Below, piece by piece: positions 8,766 to 16,469 of a stretch of DNA of 64,000 bases (within the stretch, counting starts at the first letter, position 1; each line of letters opens with the position of its first letter). Where the stretch lies: positions 2,852,001 to 2,916,000 of the forward strand of contig NZ_CP085301.1 in assembly GCF_020700235.1 (NCBI RefSeq), in the 5' to 3' direction. A program made the translations under genes and the position numbers. Under the pieces are notes generated by a model. It worked only from the letters and a program-made list of their open reading frames with translations, had not been told where the DNA came from and searched no databases. This DNA is from Haladaptatus pallidirubidus. Its GTDB lineage: Archaea > Halobacteriota > Halobacteria > Halobacteriales > Haladaptataceae.

Positions 8766-9821
8766 ATGCAACTCGCAGAACACCTCGCCGAGTTCACCCG
8801 GCGCGACTGGCAAACCGTCTCCGACCCGGCCGAACGAATCCGATTCGCCCTCATCGGACTCGGTTGGTTCACGGAGGGGAGAGTAATCCCGGCTATTGCC
8901 GAAAGCGACTTCTGCGAGGTCAGCACGGTCGTCAGCGGCAGTTCGAAAAAAGCGAACCGAGTCGGGAACGAGGCCGGGGCGGAGTACCGACTCACCTACG
9001 ACGAGTTCCACGCTGGCGAGGCCAACGAACGCTACGACGCGGTATACATCGCCACACCGAACGCGACGCACCTCGATTTCGCGGAGAGCGCCGTCGATTT
9101 CGGCAAAGCGATTCTCTGCGAAAAACCGATGGAGGCGACGACGGCGCGCGCAGAAAAAGTCGTCAAAGCATGCGAAAACGCAGGTGCGACGCTGATGGTC
9201 GGCTACCGGATGCACACCAATCCGGCGGTTCGGCGGATGCGCGAACTCGTCCGCGAGGGGTTCGTCGGCGACCCCGCGCTGGTCGAAGGGACGATGTGCC
9301 AGAACGTATTCGAGACGATTTCGCCCGACCCGAACCAGTGGCGACTCGACGCCGACCTGGCGGGCGGGTCGGCGCTCATCGACCTCGGTATCTACCCGCT
9401 CAACACCGCCCGGTTCGTGTTGGATACAGACCCCGTGAGCGCGCAGGGGACGACGAACAGTCCGCACGAACACTTCTCGGAGGTTGACCAACACGTTGCC
9501 TTCGAGGTCGAATTCGAAAACGGCGTCACCTCGGCCTGCGTCGCTAGCCAGTACGCCGCCCAGCGAAGCCAATTCACGGTCGTCGGAACGGAAGGCCGAC
9601 TGAGCCTCGAACCAGCGTTTTTCGGCGAATCGCAGTTGACGGCGGATTTCTCGGTCGAACCGGTGGACGAAGTCGCCGAGGAGTTCGACTACTTCGCGGA
9701 TTGTCTGCTTTCAGGGCGCGATCCGGAACCGGACGGTCACCACGCGCTAGTGGATATGCGAACTATCGAGGCGATTTACGAATCGGCGGAGCGCGGAAAC
9801 CGGGTATCGGTTCGGATGTAG
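8766..9821 (+). CDS. Gfo/Idh/MocA oxidoreductase, Gfo6-type D-xylose (sugar) 1-dehydrogenase
   Basis: A 351-residue protein from the ATG at 8766 (MQLAEHLAEFTRRDW). The N-terminal Rossmann fold shows GLGWFTEGRVIPAI, followed by ATPNATHLDF and the family signature CEKPMEA with its catalytic Lys. The C-terminal half has the Gfo/Idh beta-sheet with GGSALIDLGIYPLNTARF. The N-terminus FTRRDWQT plus this core match haloarchaeal Gfo6/XacA, an NADP-dependent D-xylose 1-dehydrogenase; activity on other aldoses is possible. No other xac pathway genes are nearby, so the physiological sugar is uncertain. Glucose dehydrogenase and gfcR lie 1 kb downstream, which suggests a sugar-oxidation locus. Confidence 0.85.
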   Translation: MQLAEHLAEFTRRDWQTVSDPAERIRFALIGLGWFTEGRVIPAIAESDFCEVSTVVSGSSKKANRVGNEAGAEYRLTYDEFHAGEANERYDAVYIATPNATHLDFAESAVDFGKAILCEKPMEATTARAEKVVKACENAGATLMVGYRMHTNPAVRRMRELVREGFVGDPALVEGTMCQNVFETISPDPNQWRLDADLAGGSALIDLGIYPLNTARFVLDTDPVSAQGTTNSPHEHFSEVDQHVAFEVEFENGVTSACVASQYAAQRSQFTVVGTEGRLSLEPAFFGESQLTADFSVEPVDEVAEEFDYFADCLLSGRDPEPDGHHALVDMRTIEAIYESAERGNRVSVRM

Positions 9822-9831
9822 GGAGTGCCGA

Positions 9832-10764
9832 TTACGGTGTGATGACGCCCCGGTCTTCGATTTTGCCGCGTTCCAGCTTATCGGCGACGTCGTTGATTTC
9901 GTCCAAATCGTACCGCGAGGTTCGTAGCTCCACGTCGCCCCGAGCGACGAGCGCCATGAGTTCCTGTAGTTCGGGATCGGTTTCGACGAGGGTTCCCCGG
10001 TAGTCGAAACCGCCGTTCACGAGCGCTTGGGCCGGTTCGTGGACGTGGCCGCCGTAGCCGACGACGTGGTGGTCTCCGCCGCCCGCGAGTAAAGAGGGCG
10101 CGTAGCCGAGTGTTTCGTCCCCGCCTACGAAGTCGAGAATTTGGCGGACTCCGTCACCGTCCGTAATCGCGTCCATCTCTTTTACGACATCCTCCTTCCG
10201 AGAGTTGACGGTGTAGTTCGCGCCCAAATCGGCGGCCAGGGAGAGCGCCTCGTCTTTCACCTCGACGGCGATTATCTCCGCCGCGCTCGTGGTTCGCAAT
10301 GCTTGCAGTCCGATGTGACCCAATCCGCCGCCGCCAACCACGACCCCGTGGTCGCCAGGGTTCAGTTCGCGAACCCCCCTTTTTCACCGCGTGGTAGGCC
10401 GTGATACTGGCGTCCGCGTGGGGTGCGATTCGGTCGGATCGACACACTCGGGAAGCGGAATCACCGCGCGCTCGCTCGTCAGCAGGTATTCTGCAAAACC
10501 GCCGTCCGCGGAAGACGAGGTTCTCGCAGTGTATATCCTGTCCGAGTCGGCGGGTGCGACAGATGCCGCAGGTTCGCGCAGGATGACAGACGACGGCGTC
10601 GCCCTCCGAGACGAGAGTCACGTTTTTCCCCACCTCGGCGACGATTCCGGCGTTTTCGTGCCTCAGCGTCATGGGAAGCGTCTGGCCCATCTGCTCTTCC
10701 CACATACCTTCGACGACGTGGTTGTCGGTCTGACACCAGCCAGCGCCCAGCTGGCTCAGACAAA
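9832..10764 (-). pseudogene. Decayed zinc-dependent alcohol dehydrogenase (MDR family)
   Basis: Homology is continuous but spread over frames. It starts at GAGWCQTDNHVVEG, so about 30 N-terminal residues are missing. It continues through LPMTLRHENAGIVAEVG and CHPARTCG, changes frame after HCENLVF with loss of a few codons (near 10516), resumes as DGGFAEYLLTSERAVIPLPE, changes back near 10430 (one base lost before IAPHADASITAYHAVKK), then shifts again at a run of six G near 10380 into NPGDHGVVVGGGGLGHIGLQAL and the intact C-terminal half to RGVITP. The conserved GHE glycine is Arg. Three frame disruptions plus a lost start mean it is not functional. The C-terminal half (9832-10341) still has an open frame. 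Confidence 0.88.
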
Positions 10765-10815
10765 TTTACTCGCCAAAGAATAAATCTTTTGAGCGAGTGC
10801 GTACAATAGCGGGAT

Positions 10816-11880
10816 ATGCACGCAGTCGCACTCCGACGCGGGGAACACAGCCCCGAAATCATCGAGAAACCACGACCGGAACCCGAACCGGGTGAGGCGC
10901 TGGTGCGAACCCTCACGGTCGGCGTAGACGGCACCGACCACGAAATCCTCGCCGGTCACCACGGCGCGTTCCCCGAGGACGACGACCACCTCGTCCTCGG
11001 CCACGAAGCGGTCGGCGTCGTAGATGACCCGAACGGAACCGCGTTCGAGGAGGGCGACGTGGTCGTCCCGACCGTCCGCAGACCGCTTCCGGACGGCCCG
11101 ACGGAGTATTTCGAACGAGGTGAACCCGATATGGCCCCACCGGACGAAACGACGGAACGCGGGATTTCGGGCGAACACGGCTTCATGAGTGAGTACTTCA
11201 CTAGCCCCGCAGAGGCCCTCGTTTCGGTGCCAGACGAACTGGCCGAGTGGGGCTTCTTGGTCGAACCAATCAGCATCTCCGAGAAGGCGATCGAACACGC
11301 GCGTGCCTCGCGCTCTGCGTTCGACTGGCAGCCGGAGAGCGGGCTCGTTCTCGGTAACGGGAGTCTCGGCCTTCTCACCGTCGCGATGCTCGATTCCGAT
11401 TTCGACCGAGTCTACTGCCTCGGTAGGCGCGACAGGCCCGACCCGACCATCGACGTCATCGAGAAGTTGGGCGCAACATACGTTGATTCACGCGCGACGT
11501 CCGTATCCGAAATTTCCGTCGCGCACGAACCGATGGACTTCGTTTACGAGGCAACCGGCTACGCGAAGCACGCGTTCGAATCCATCGAGGCGCTCGCCCC
11601 GAACGGCGTGGCGGCACTGCTCGGCGTGCCGGATTCGTGGTCGTTCGAAATCGACGGCGGGAACCTCCACCGCGAACTCGTGATGAACAACAAGGCGCTC
11701 GTCGGAAGCGTCAACTCCAACTATCGCCATTTCGAATCCGCAGTCGAAACGCTCGCGGAGATGCCGGAGTGGCTGTTGGACGACCTCGTGACAGGTATTT
11801 ACGACGTATCGAACGTCGAGTCAGCCTTTGCGGACGACGAAACGACAATAAAGACGGCCGTTAAATTCCACACCCAATGA
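10816..11880 (+). CDS. gdh: Glucose 1-dehydrogenase (NADP+)
   Basis: A 354-residue medium-chain dehydrogenase starting MHAVALRRGEHSPEI. The haloarchaeal zinc site is recognisable: GVDGTDHEI (Asp in place of the usual Cys), LVLGHEAVG (His-Glu) and VEPISISEKA. The cofactor loop reads LGNGSLGLLT. In the Haloferax enzymes this oxidises beta-D-glucose to gluconolactone, the first step of the semiphosphorylative Entner-Doudoroff pathway. Its stop overlaps the start of gfcR by four bases (ATGA), so the two are translationally coupled. Length and motifs are complete, in contrast to the broken dehydrogenase next door. Confidence 0.94.
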   Translation: MHAVALRRGEHSPEIIEKPRPEPEPGEALVRTLTVGVDGTDHEILAGHHGAFPEDDDHLVLGHEAVGVVDDPNGTAFEEGDVVVPTVRRPLPDGPTEYFERGEPDMAPPDETTERGISGEHGFMSEYFTSPAEALVSVPDELAEWGFLVEPISISEKAIEHARASRSAFDWQPESGLVLGNGSLGLLTVAMLDSDFDRVYCLGRRDRPDPTIDVIEKLGATYVDSRATSVSEISVAHEPMDFVYEATGYAKHAFESIEALAPNGVAALLGVPDSWSFEIDGGNLHRELVMNNKALVGSVNSNYRHFESAVETLAEMPEWLLDDLVTGIYDVSNVESAFADDETTIKTAVKFHTQ

Positions 11881-12503
11881 AGAACGTAGACGACTTGATA
11901 GAGAGTGCAGCGGAACTGGCGGAGCGAGGCCTATCGAAGGGCGAAATCGCCGACGAACTGAACGTGTCGCGCGAGACGGCCAGTTGGCTGGTCGAACGCA
12001 GCGGAAGGACGCCGAGCCCCGAACCGAAGGGCGGCACGCAGGACATCCACGTCGATTGGAGCGCCATCGGACGCGACAGCGCTCGACTCACGCACATCGG
12101 CGCGGCGATGGCCGATTTGCTGTCGAAACACGGCGAGGAAGTCGATTTGACCATCGGTATCGAGAAGGCTGGCGCGCCGCTCGCGACCGTGGTCGCGCGC
12201 GAACTCGACACTGACCTCGGCACCTACGCTCCCCGCAAACACCAGTGGGAGGAAGGCGACATCGACGAACACGGCGGCAGTTTCTCGCGCAACTTCGCGC
12301 AGATTCGCAACCGCGAGTGTTACATCGTAGACGACACCATCACCAGCGGGACGACGATGGGAGAAACCATCGAGGCCATCGAAGACCGCGGCGGTGAACC
12401 GGTCGCTTGTATCGTCCTCGCGGACAAGCAGGGAATCGAGGAACTGAACGGCGTTCCGGTCTACTCGCTCGTACAGGTCATCGGCGTCGGAAGCGACGAA
12501 TAG
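11877..12503 (+). CDS. gfcR: GfcR, PRTase-like transcriptional regulator of sugar catabolism
   Basis: A 208-residue protein. An N-terminal helix-turn-helix (about 1-45, GLSKGEIADELNVSRETASW) is fused to a phosphoribosyltransferase fold with the PRPP loop YIVDDTITSGTTMGETI at about 147-163. This HTH-PRTase architecture is that of haloarchaeal GfcR (formerly annotated as a PyrE-like protein), which controls genes of semiphosphorylative glucose and fructose breakdown. Overlap with gdh by ATGA supports the identity. It probably acts as a DNA-binding activator and not as orotate phosphoribosyltransferase. Confidence 0.92.
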   Translation: MKNVDDLIESAAELAERGLSKGEIADELNVSRETASWLVERSGRTPSPEPKGGTQDIHVDWSAIGRDSARLTHIGAAMADLLSKHGEEVDLTIGIEKAGAPLATVVARELDTDLGTYAPRKHQWEEGDIDEHGGSFSRNFAQIRNRECYIVDDTITSGTTMGETIEAIEDRGGEPVACIVLADKQGIEELNGVPVYSLVQVIGVGSDE

Positions 12504-12504
12504 C

Positions 12505-12801
12505 TATAAACAATCCTTCCACGGAAAAATATTCATTCTGACCGATATTTTCGAAGGCACGAGTGGTAACCGGGTTCTCATCGGAATCCTCCTCGTCAGA
12601 TTCGAGTCCCGACCGCGCCGCATCCGCGAAGAGGAAACCCCGCCTGCCGATTGCCAACCGGGAAGAACTATCGACGCCGGAATCACGGTCCCGCGCGATT
12701 ACGACACGGTAACCGTCGTCGTGGATGGTGAAATGGTGACCACCATCGAGGGCTACGACGGGTCGTTTGCCCGGTACGGAACGATACAGACGACCGGATG
12801 A
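12505..12801 (+). pseudogene. Coding remnant without a start codon
   Basis: The frame ending at the TGA at 12799-12801 stays open from within the gfcR end and reads plausible protein (ILTDIFEGTSGNRVLIG, then DYDTVTVVVDGEMVTTIEG and YDGSFARYGTIQTTG), but it contains no ATG, GTG or TTG in a useful place. The beta-rich segment around VTVVVDGEMV looks like the end of a secreted or cell-surface haloarchaeal protein whose 5' part has been lost. I do not recognise the family. It may also be chance. Confidence 0.35.
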
Positions 12802-12844
12802 CTCGGTCGCAACTTCTTTGCGCCGGGGGTGCCTACGCAAGCGT

Positions 12845-13189
12845 ATGACGTTCACACCCGGAGAACAGCTTTCCGCCGAAGAGGTGGAAGAACGGGTCAA
12901 TTCCACGCTCGAAAACGAGGAGGTCGTCCTGTTCATGAAAGGAACGCGGATGATGCCCCAGTGCGGTTTCTCACAGCGCGCGCTCGAACTTATCGGGAAA
13001 CACCGCGACGAGTTCGAGACGGTAGACGTTCTCGACAATTTGGACGTCTACCGAGAGGAACTGTCCGAACACAGCGGTTGGGAGACGATTCCACAGACGT
13101 TCGTCGATGGCGAGTTCATCGGCGGAAGCGACATCCTCGCGGAGATGGAAGAACGGGACGAACTCGGCGAAACGCTTCGAACCAACTAA
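12845..13189 (+). CDS. Monothiol (CGFS-type) glutaredoxin
   Basis: A 114-residue protein from the ATG at 12845 (MTFTPGEQLSAEEVEERV). It has the CGFS active site in MMPQCGFSQRA (about 38-48), the preceding FMKGTR lysine, a WETIPQTFVDGEFIGG segment with the cis-Pro, and the terminal GG binding glutathione-type thiols. Monothiol glutaredoxins of this type carry Fe-S clusters and donate them to apoproteins. Haloarchaea use gamma-glutamylcysteine and not glutathione, so the thiol ligand probably differs; that is inference. An upstream in-frame start at 12767 adds residues unlike the family. Confidence 0.92.
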   Translation: MTFTPGEQLSAEEVEERVNSTLENEEVVLFMKGTRMMPQCGFSQRALELIGKHRDEFETVDVLDNLDVYREELSEHSGWETIPQTFVDGEFIGGSDILAEMEERDELGETLRTN

Positions 13190-13294
13190 TGTCATTTCGA
13201 TGGTTGCACACGCAACCGAAAGGGTAGCCCCTATAAGTTCGGGGCACGTAGTAACGAACGTACAGCCGACGGGAGATGGAACTCACGACCACAA

Positions 13295-13873
13295 ATGAGC
13301 CAGGTATACCGACTACATTCGACGCTCGAACTGCCGCTTGAAACTGTCTACGACCACTTTGAAAGCGAACCCCCACTACCGGATGGAATCGACAGCGTCG
13401 ATATTACCCGCCGGAACAACACGCTTATCATCAGCGCTGTCTCGACGGACGAATCCATCAGCAAATACACGCCGACGGCGCAACTGAAAGCCAGCGTCTC
13501 GGAGACACGGGTTTTCACCGAAGAGGAGGAGGCGCGGCGCAACGCTCCGCGATGGGGTGCGGACGCCGAGGACGAAGAAGAAGAAGAACCGACCGGCGAA
13601 CTCATCGAGATGGCCGCGTTCAAAGGCGACCGGGAGACGGTGCTTCAGAACAGCGCGCTTCAGTATCCGATGTTCGAGGTGCTCTGTACCCTCGCTCGCC
13701 AAGCCGAGAAGGGGACGCTTACCGCGATTGCGGAAGTAGACGGCGATTTGGAAGCGACTCGCATCGTGGACGGCGACGACCGACCGGCCTCCATCGAAGT
13801 GGTGGAGGGGCCGCGAAATGAAAACTCCTCGTCCAGCGGCGTGAACTGGCGCGACAACAAATTCATTTCGTAA
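13295..13873 (+). CDS. Conserved haloarchaeal protein, two-part acidic protein
   Basis: A 192-residue protein starting MSQVYRLHSTLELPLETVY. The N-terminal part (1-70) alternates beta strands; an extremely acidic hinge follows near 85-100 (DEEEEEP). The C-terminal part reads LIEMAAFKGDRETVLQNSALQYPMFE, then a helical LARQAEKG stretch, and the tail is Asn/Ser-rich. No catalytic motif. I recall this as a small Halobacteria-wide DUF (possibly DUF7110), but cannot confirm it. The ATG lies about 100 bases after the glutaredoxin stop. Confidence 0.7.
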   Translation: MSQVYRLHSTLELPLETVYDHFESEPPLPDGIDSVDITRRNNTLIISAVSTDESISKYTPTAQLKASVSETRVFTEEEEARRNAPRWGADAEDEEEEEPTGELIEMAAFKGDRETVLQNSALQYPMFEVLCTLARQAEKGTLTAIAEVDGDLEATRIVDGDDRPASIEVVEGPRNENSSSSGVNWRDNKFIS

Positions 13874-14037
13874 TCTCGCGCTCTGGGTTCGTATCCGGAC
13901 AAAAGCGGTGAGCCACTGCGCGCCGTGATTTATCCTTTCTATCGTAAAATTCGAATCCAGCACCGTACTAACCTAAACGGTTCTTCATGCGGAGCCGAAA
14001 AGCACTTTAGCGAGGTAATTATATCTAATTACGAGTC

Positions 14038-15009
14038 ATGGCAGACGAGTTTCCAGACTATCTCAACGTAGACTACAGCGATGGTGAAGGCGAAAACCCC
14101 GAGGATTACCCCTCGCTCGAACACAAAGTAGAGAAAGCCATCGAGGTCACGAAGAAAGGTCTCGAAGAGTACGACAACCCCGCCGTGATGTGGACGGGTG
14201 GCAAAGACTCCACGCTCACGCTCTACTTCATCAAGGAAGTGGCGGAGCGCTACGATTTGGAGGTTCCACCGGCGGTCTTCATCGACCACTTCCAGCACTT
14301 CCAAGAGATTCACGACTTCGTCGAGCACTGGGCCGACGAATGGGATTTGGAAGTCATCTACGCCCGCAACGAGGACGTTGGCGACTACGTTGACGAACAC
14401 GGCCTCGAACCGGGCGACGACATCGAAATCGGTGAACTCTCCGAACACAACCAGCACCACGTCCGCGACCTCCTCGAATACGAGGAGGACACCTTCCCGT
14501 TCCTGCTCGACACTTACGTCGGCAACCACCTGCTGAAAACCGTCGCACTGAACGACGCGCTCGAAGAGTACGACGTGGACGGCGTCATCTCCGGCGTGCG
14601 CTGGGACGAACAGGAAGCCCGCGCCGACGAGACGTTCTTCAGCCCGCGCCACGACCCCGAAATCTACCCGCCGCACGACCGCATTCAGCCCATCCTCCAC
14701 TTCGACGAACCGGCCGTTTGGGACGCGTTCTGGTACTTCGTCGTGCCGGACACCGTCGAGGAGTACCCCGACGACGGCTACGTCCCACAGGGATTCGACG
14801 ACCTGCCGGACGGCGTGACGCAAGACGACATCCCCGTCTCGCCGAAGTACTTCGAAGGGTTCCGCTCGCTCGGCAGCGAAGTCAGCACGCAGAAAAGCGA
14901 CCAGGAACCGGCATGGTTGCAGGACATGGAGAACACGACCGAGCGTGCAGGACGCGCCCAGGACAAAGAAGACCTGATGGAGCGTCTGCGCGACCTCGGT
15001 TACATGTAA
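14038..15009 (+). CDS. Phosphoadenosine phosphosulfate reductase family protein (PP-loop)
   Basis: A 323-residue protein with the PP-loop MWTGGKDSTLTLYF at about 51-64, FIDHFQHFQEIHDFV, YVGNHLLKTVALNDAL and VISGVRWDEQEARADETFF, followed by RIQPILHF and a long C-terminal segment. This is the adenosine-nucleotide alpha-hydrolase fold shared by CysH-type PAPS/APS reductases and the CysD subunit of sulfate adenylyltransferase. The GVRWDEQ(E)AR segment resembles CysD/CysH substrate-binding regions. There is no C-terminal CysH Cys motif and no cysN, cysC or sulfite reductase nearby, so a role in sulfate assimilation is unproven. AT-rich promoter sequence precedes the ATG. Confidence 0.82.
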   Translation: MADEFPDYLNVDYSDGEGENPEDYPSLEHKVEKAIEVTKKGLEEYDNPAVMWTGGKDSTLTLYFIKEVAERYDLEVPPAVFIDHFQHFQEIHDFVEHWADEWDLEVIYARNEDVGDYVDEHGLEPGDDIEIGELSEHNQHHVRDLLEYEEDTFPFLLDTYVGNHLLKTVALNDALEEYDVDGVISGVRWDEQEARADETFFSPRHDPEIYPPHDRIQPILHFDEPAVWDAFWYFVVPDTVEEYPDDGYVPQGFDDLPDGVTQDDIPVSPKYFEGFRSLGSEVSTQKSDQEPAWLQDMENTTERAGRAQDKEDLMERLRDLGYM

Positions 15010-15048
15010 AGACCGCCTTTTAACTACACCTTTACGACGGTCGCAGGA

Positions 15049-15110
15049 AAGCACGGCGGTGACCGCCATCGCCGTGCTTGCTGGCTTCTTCACGGGCGTC
15101 GCCCGTGAAG
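15049..15110 (+). terminator. Two consecutive hairpins downstream of the PP-loop gene
   Basis: A 10-bp stem pairs 15049-15058 (AAGCACGGCG) with 15070-15079 around an 11-base loop. A second perfect 10-bp stem pairs 15088-15097 (CTTCACGGGC) with 15101-15110 around the triplet GTC. They lie 40-100 bases after the stop. There is no strong T-tract, so they may protect the transcript 3' end and not act as terminators. The rest of 15010-15429 shows no gene. Confidence 0.45.
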
Positions 15111-15429
15111 GAACGAGATTGCTTCGCTCTCTCGCATTTCCTGTAAAAGCTGAACCAAAATCTCCTTCGCTTCACTCCGTTCCGCTCAGCCGTCGGCCCG
15201 TTCGTTCGTCACTGTGTTCCTCACTCGCGGAGAGCGAACTGGCGGTTGACGGATGTGGAGGTTGCAGACCCTTGGCGACTGTGTCGCGTGCTGACTGCTG
15301 ACGGTTGTGAAAATCGTCGATTTCACCTGTCAGTGAAAATACGCGGAAATCCGGCGGTTGTGTCGATTGCTTACCACGCCCTCGTTTCACTCGGTCGCTG
15401 GTCAGTCGGGTCGAGTAAATCGTTCGTGC

Positions 15430-15615
15430 TTATCGCATCGCGCGGTACTCACCGTGTTTCACGCCGAGGAAGAGCGTCAGCATGCCGAAGACGGCCAGTC
15501 CGCCGAGAACCATCATCACGGTGCTAGTGATCATCGGACTCATGAACGTGCCGACTGCGATGATACCGAACAGTACCAGAAAGACGAGTACAGTTTTCGT
15601 GGTGTCGAACTCCAT
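15430..15615 (-). CDS. Small two-helix membrane protein
   Basis: A 61-residue protein, MEFDTTKTVLVFLVLFG at the start, with two hydrophobic helices (about 8-27 and 31-51) and the terminal LGVKHGEYRAMR. I recall small haloarchaeal DUF proteins with the same start and GVKHGEYRA tail (perhaps DUF7333), but this is from memory. It lies 31 bases upstream of nothing on its strand and follows the next membrane gene (15647-16390) in the same direction, so the two may be co-transcribed. Confidence 0.7.
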   Translation of the reverse strand: MEFDTTKTVLVFLVLFGIIAVGTFMSPMITSTVMMVLGGLAVFGMLTLFLGVKHGEYRAMR

Positions 15616-15646
15616 ATCGGACAGTTAGGCGACCGAACAAAAAGCG

Positions 15647-16390
15647 TTACTCCGATTTCGGCCGCATGAGATTCGCCAGCGTCACTAAGAATCCAAGTAT
15701 CCAACCCAGCGGCACCGCGATGCCGAACCACATGCCGACGAAGGCCAACCCTTCGAGGTCGAATTGCGCGCGGAGAATCTCGTTAATTCCGCGGTAGTCG
15801 AGGACGTTGTCCAGCAACCACACCGCCAGCGTTTCGCTGTTCGGGAAGACGACTTCCGAGAGCGTCGGCGAGTACAGCGCGGCGACCATGGGGGGCAAGA
15901 ACAGGGCGGTCATGCCGAAGGGGTAGGCGAACAACACGGTGGTAATCCGGCCCCCGTAGCGACTGGTGAGGTACGCAAGCACTGCGGCGATGGTAGCAAC
16001 GCCCCCGGCGGCGGTGACGGCGTAGAATCCTTCGGTGGAAAAGCGGACTCGGGCCAGCGCTGCCAGTCCGCCCCAGATGAGCACCGAGAGCAGGATGACG
16101 CCCAGAACGCCGAGGCTCGCCGCCGTGCGGTCGATGCGGCTCGTGTAGTACCGCGTCGCAAAACCGAACAGGACGAACGGGTAGAGCAGAGCGACGACGA
16201 GCGTGCTGACCACGCCCCACGCACGATAGGCTACTTTCCCTGCCGTACTCTGTGGCGTCCACTGCCCGAGCACCGAGTGGGTCTGCTGTCGCTGTCGTGG
16301 AAAGAATAGCGACATCCATTCGGTGTGTAACTGCTGTAAAGCGTATCGTATCGCATCGAGGAGACCTCCCTGACTCGTCCCGCGTGACAT
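15647..16390 (-). CDS. Multi-pass membrane protein of unknown function
   Basis: A 247-residue protein starting MSRGTSQGGLLDAIRYALQ. An amphipathic N-terminal stretch is followed by about six hydrophobic segments (near 55-75, 90-110, 118-140, 148-170 and 218-240). No transporter signature is visible. It reads toward the 61-residue membrane protein with a 31-base gap. Upstream lies the 3' end of mutL, 79 bases away and in the same direction. Confidence 0.7.
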   Translation of the reverse strand: MSRGTSQGGLLDAIRYALQQLHTEWMSLFFPRQRQQTHSVLGQWTPQSTAGKVAYRAWGVVSTLVVALLYPFVLFGFATRYYTSRIDRTAASLGVLGVILLSVLIWGGLAALARVRFSTEGFYAVTAAGGVATIAAVLAYLTSRYGGRITTVLFAYPFGMTALFLPPMVAALYSPTLSEVVFPNSETLAVWLLDNVLDYRGINEILRAQFDLEGLAFVGMWFGIAVPLGWILGFLVTLANLMRPKSE

Positions 16391-16469
16391 ACTGAAATTT
16401 GATTCGGCCAGCCGATATGAAGGTTCTCCTTACTGGTTGCAAAAATAGTCAGAAATAGAACTGGAGTAC

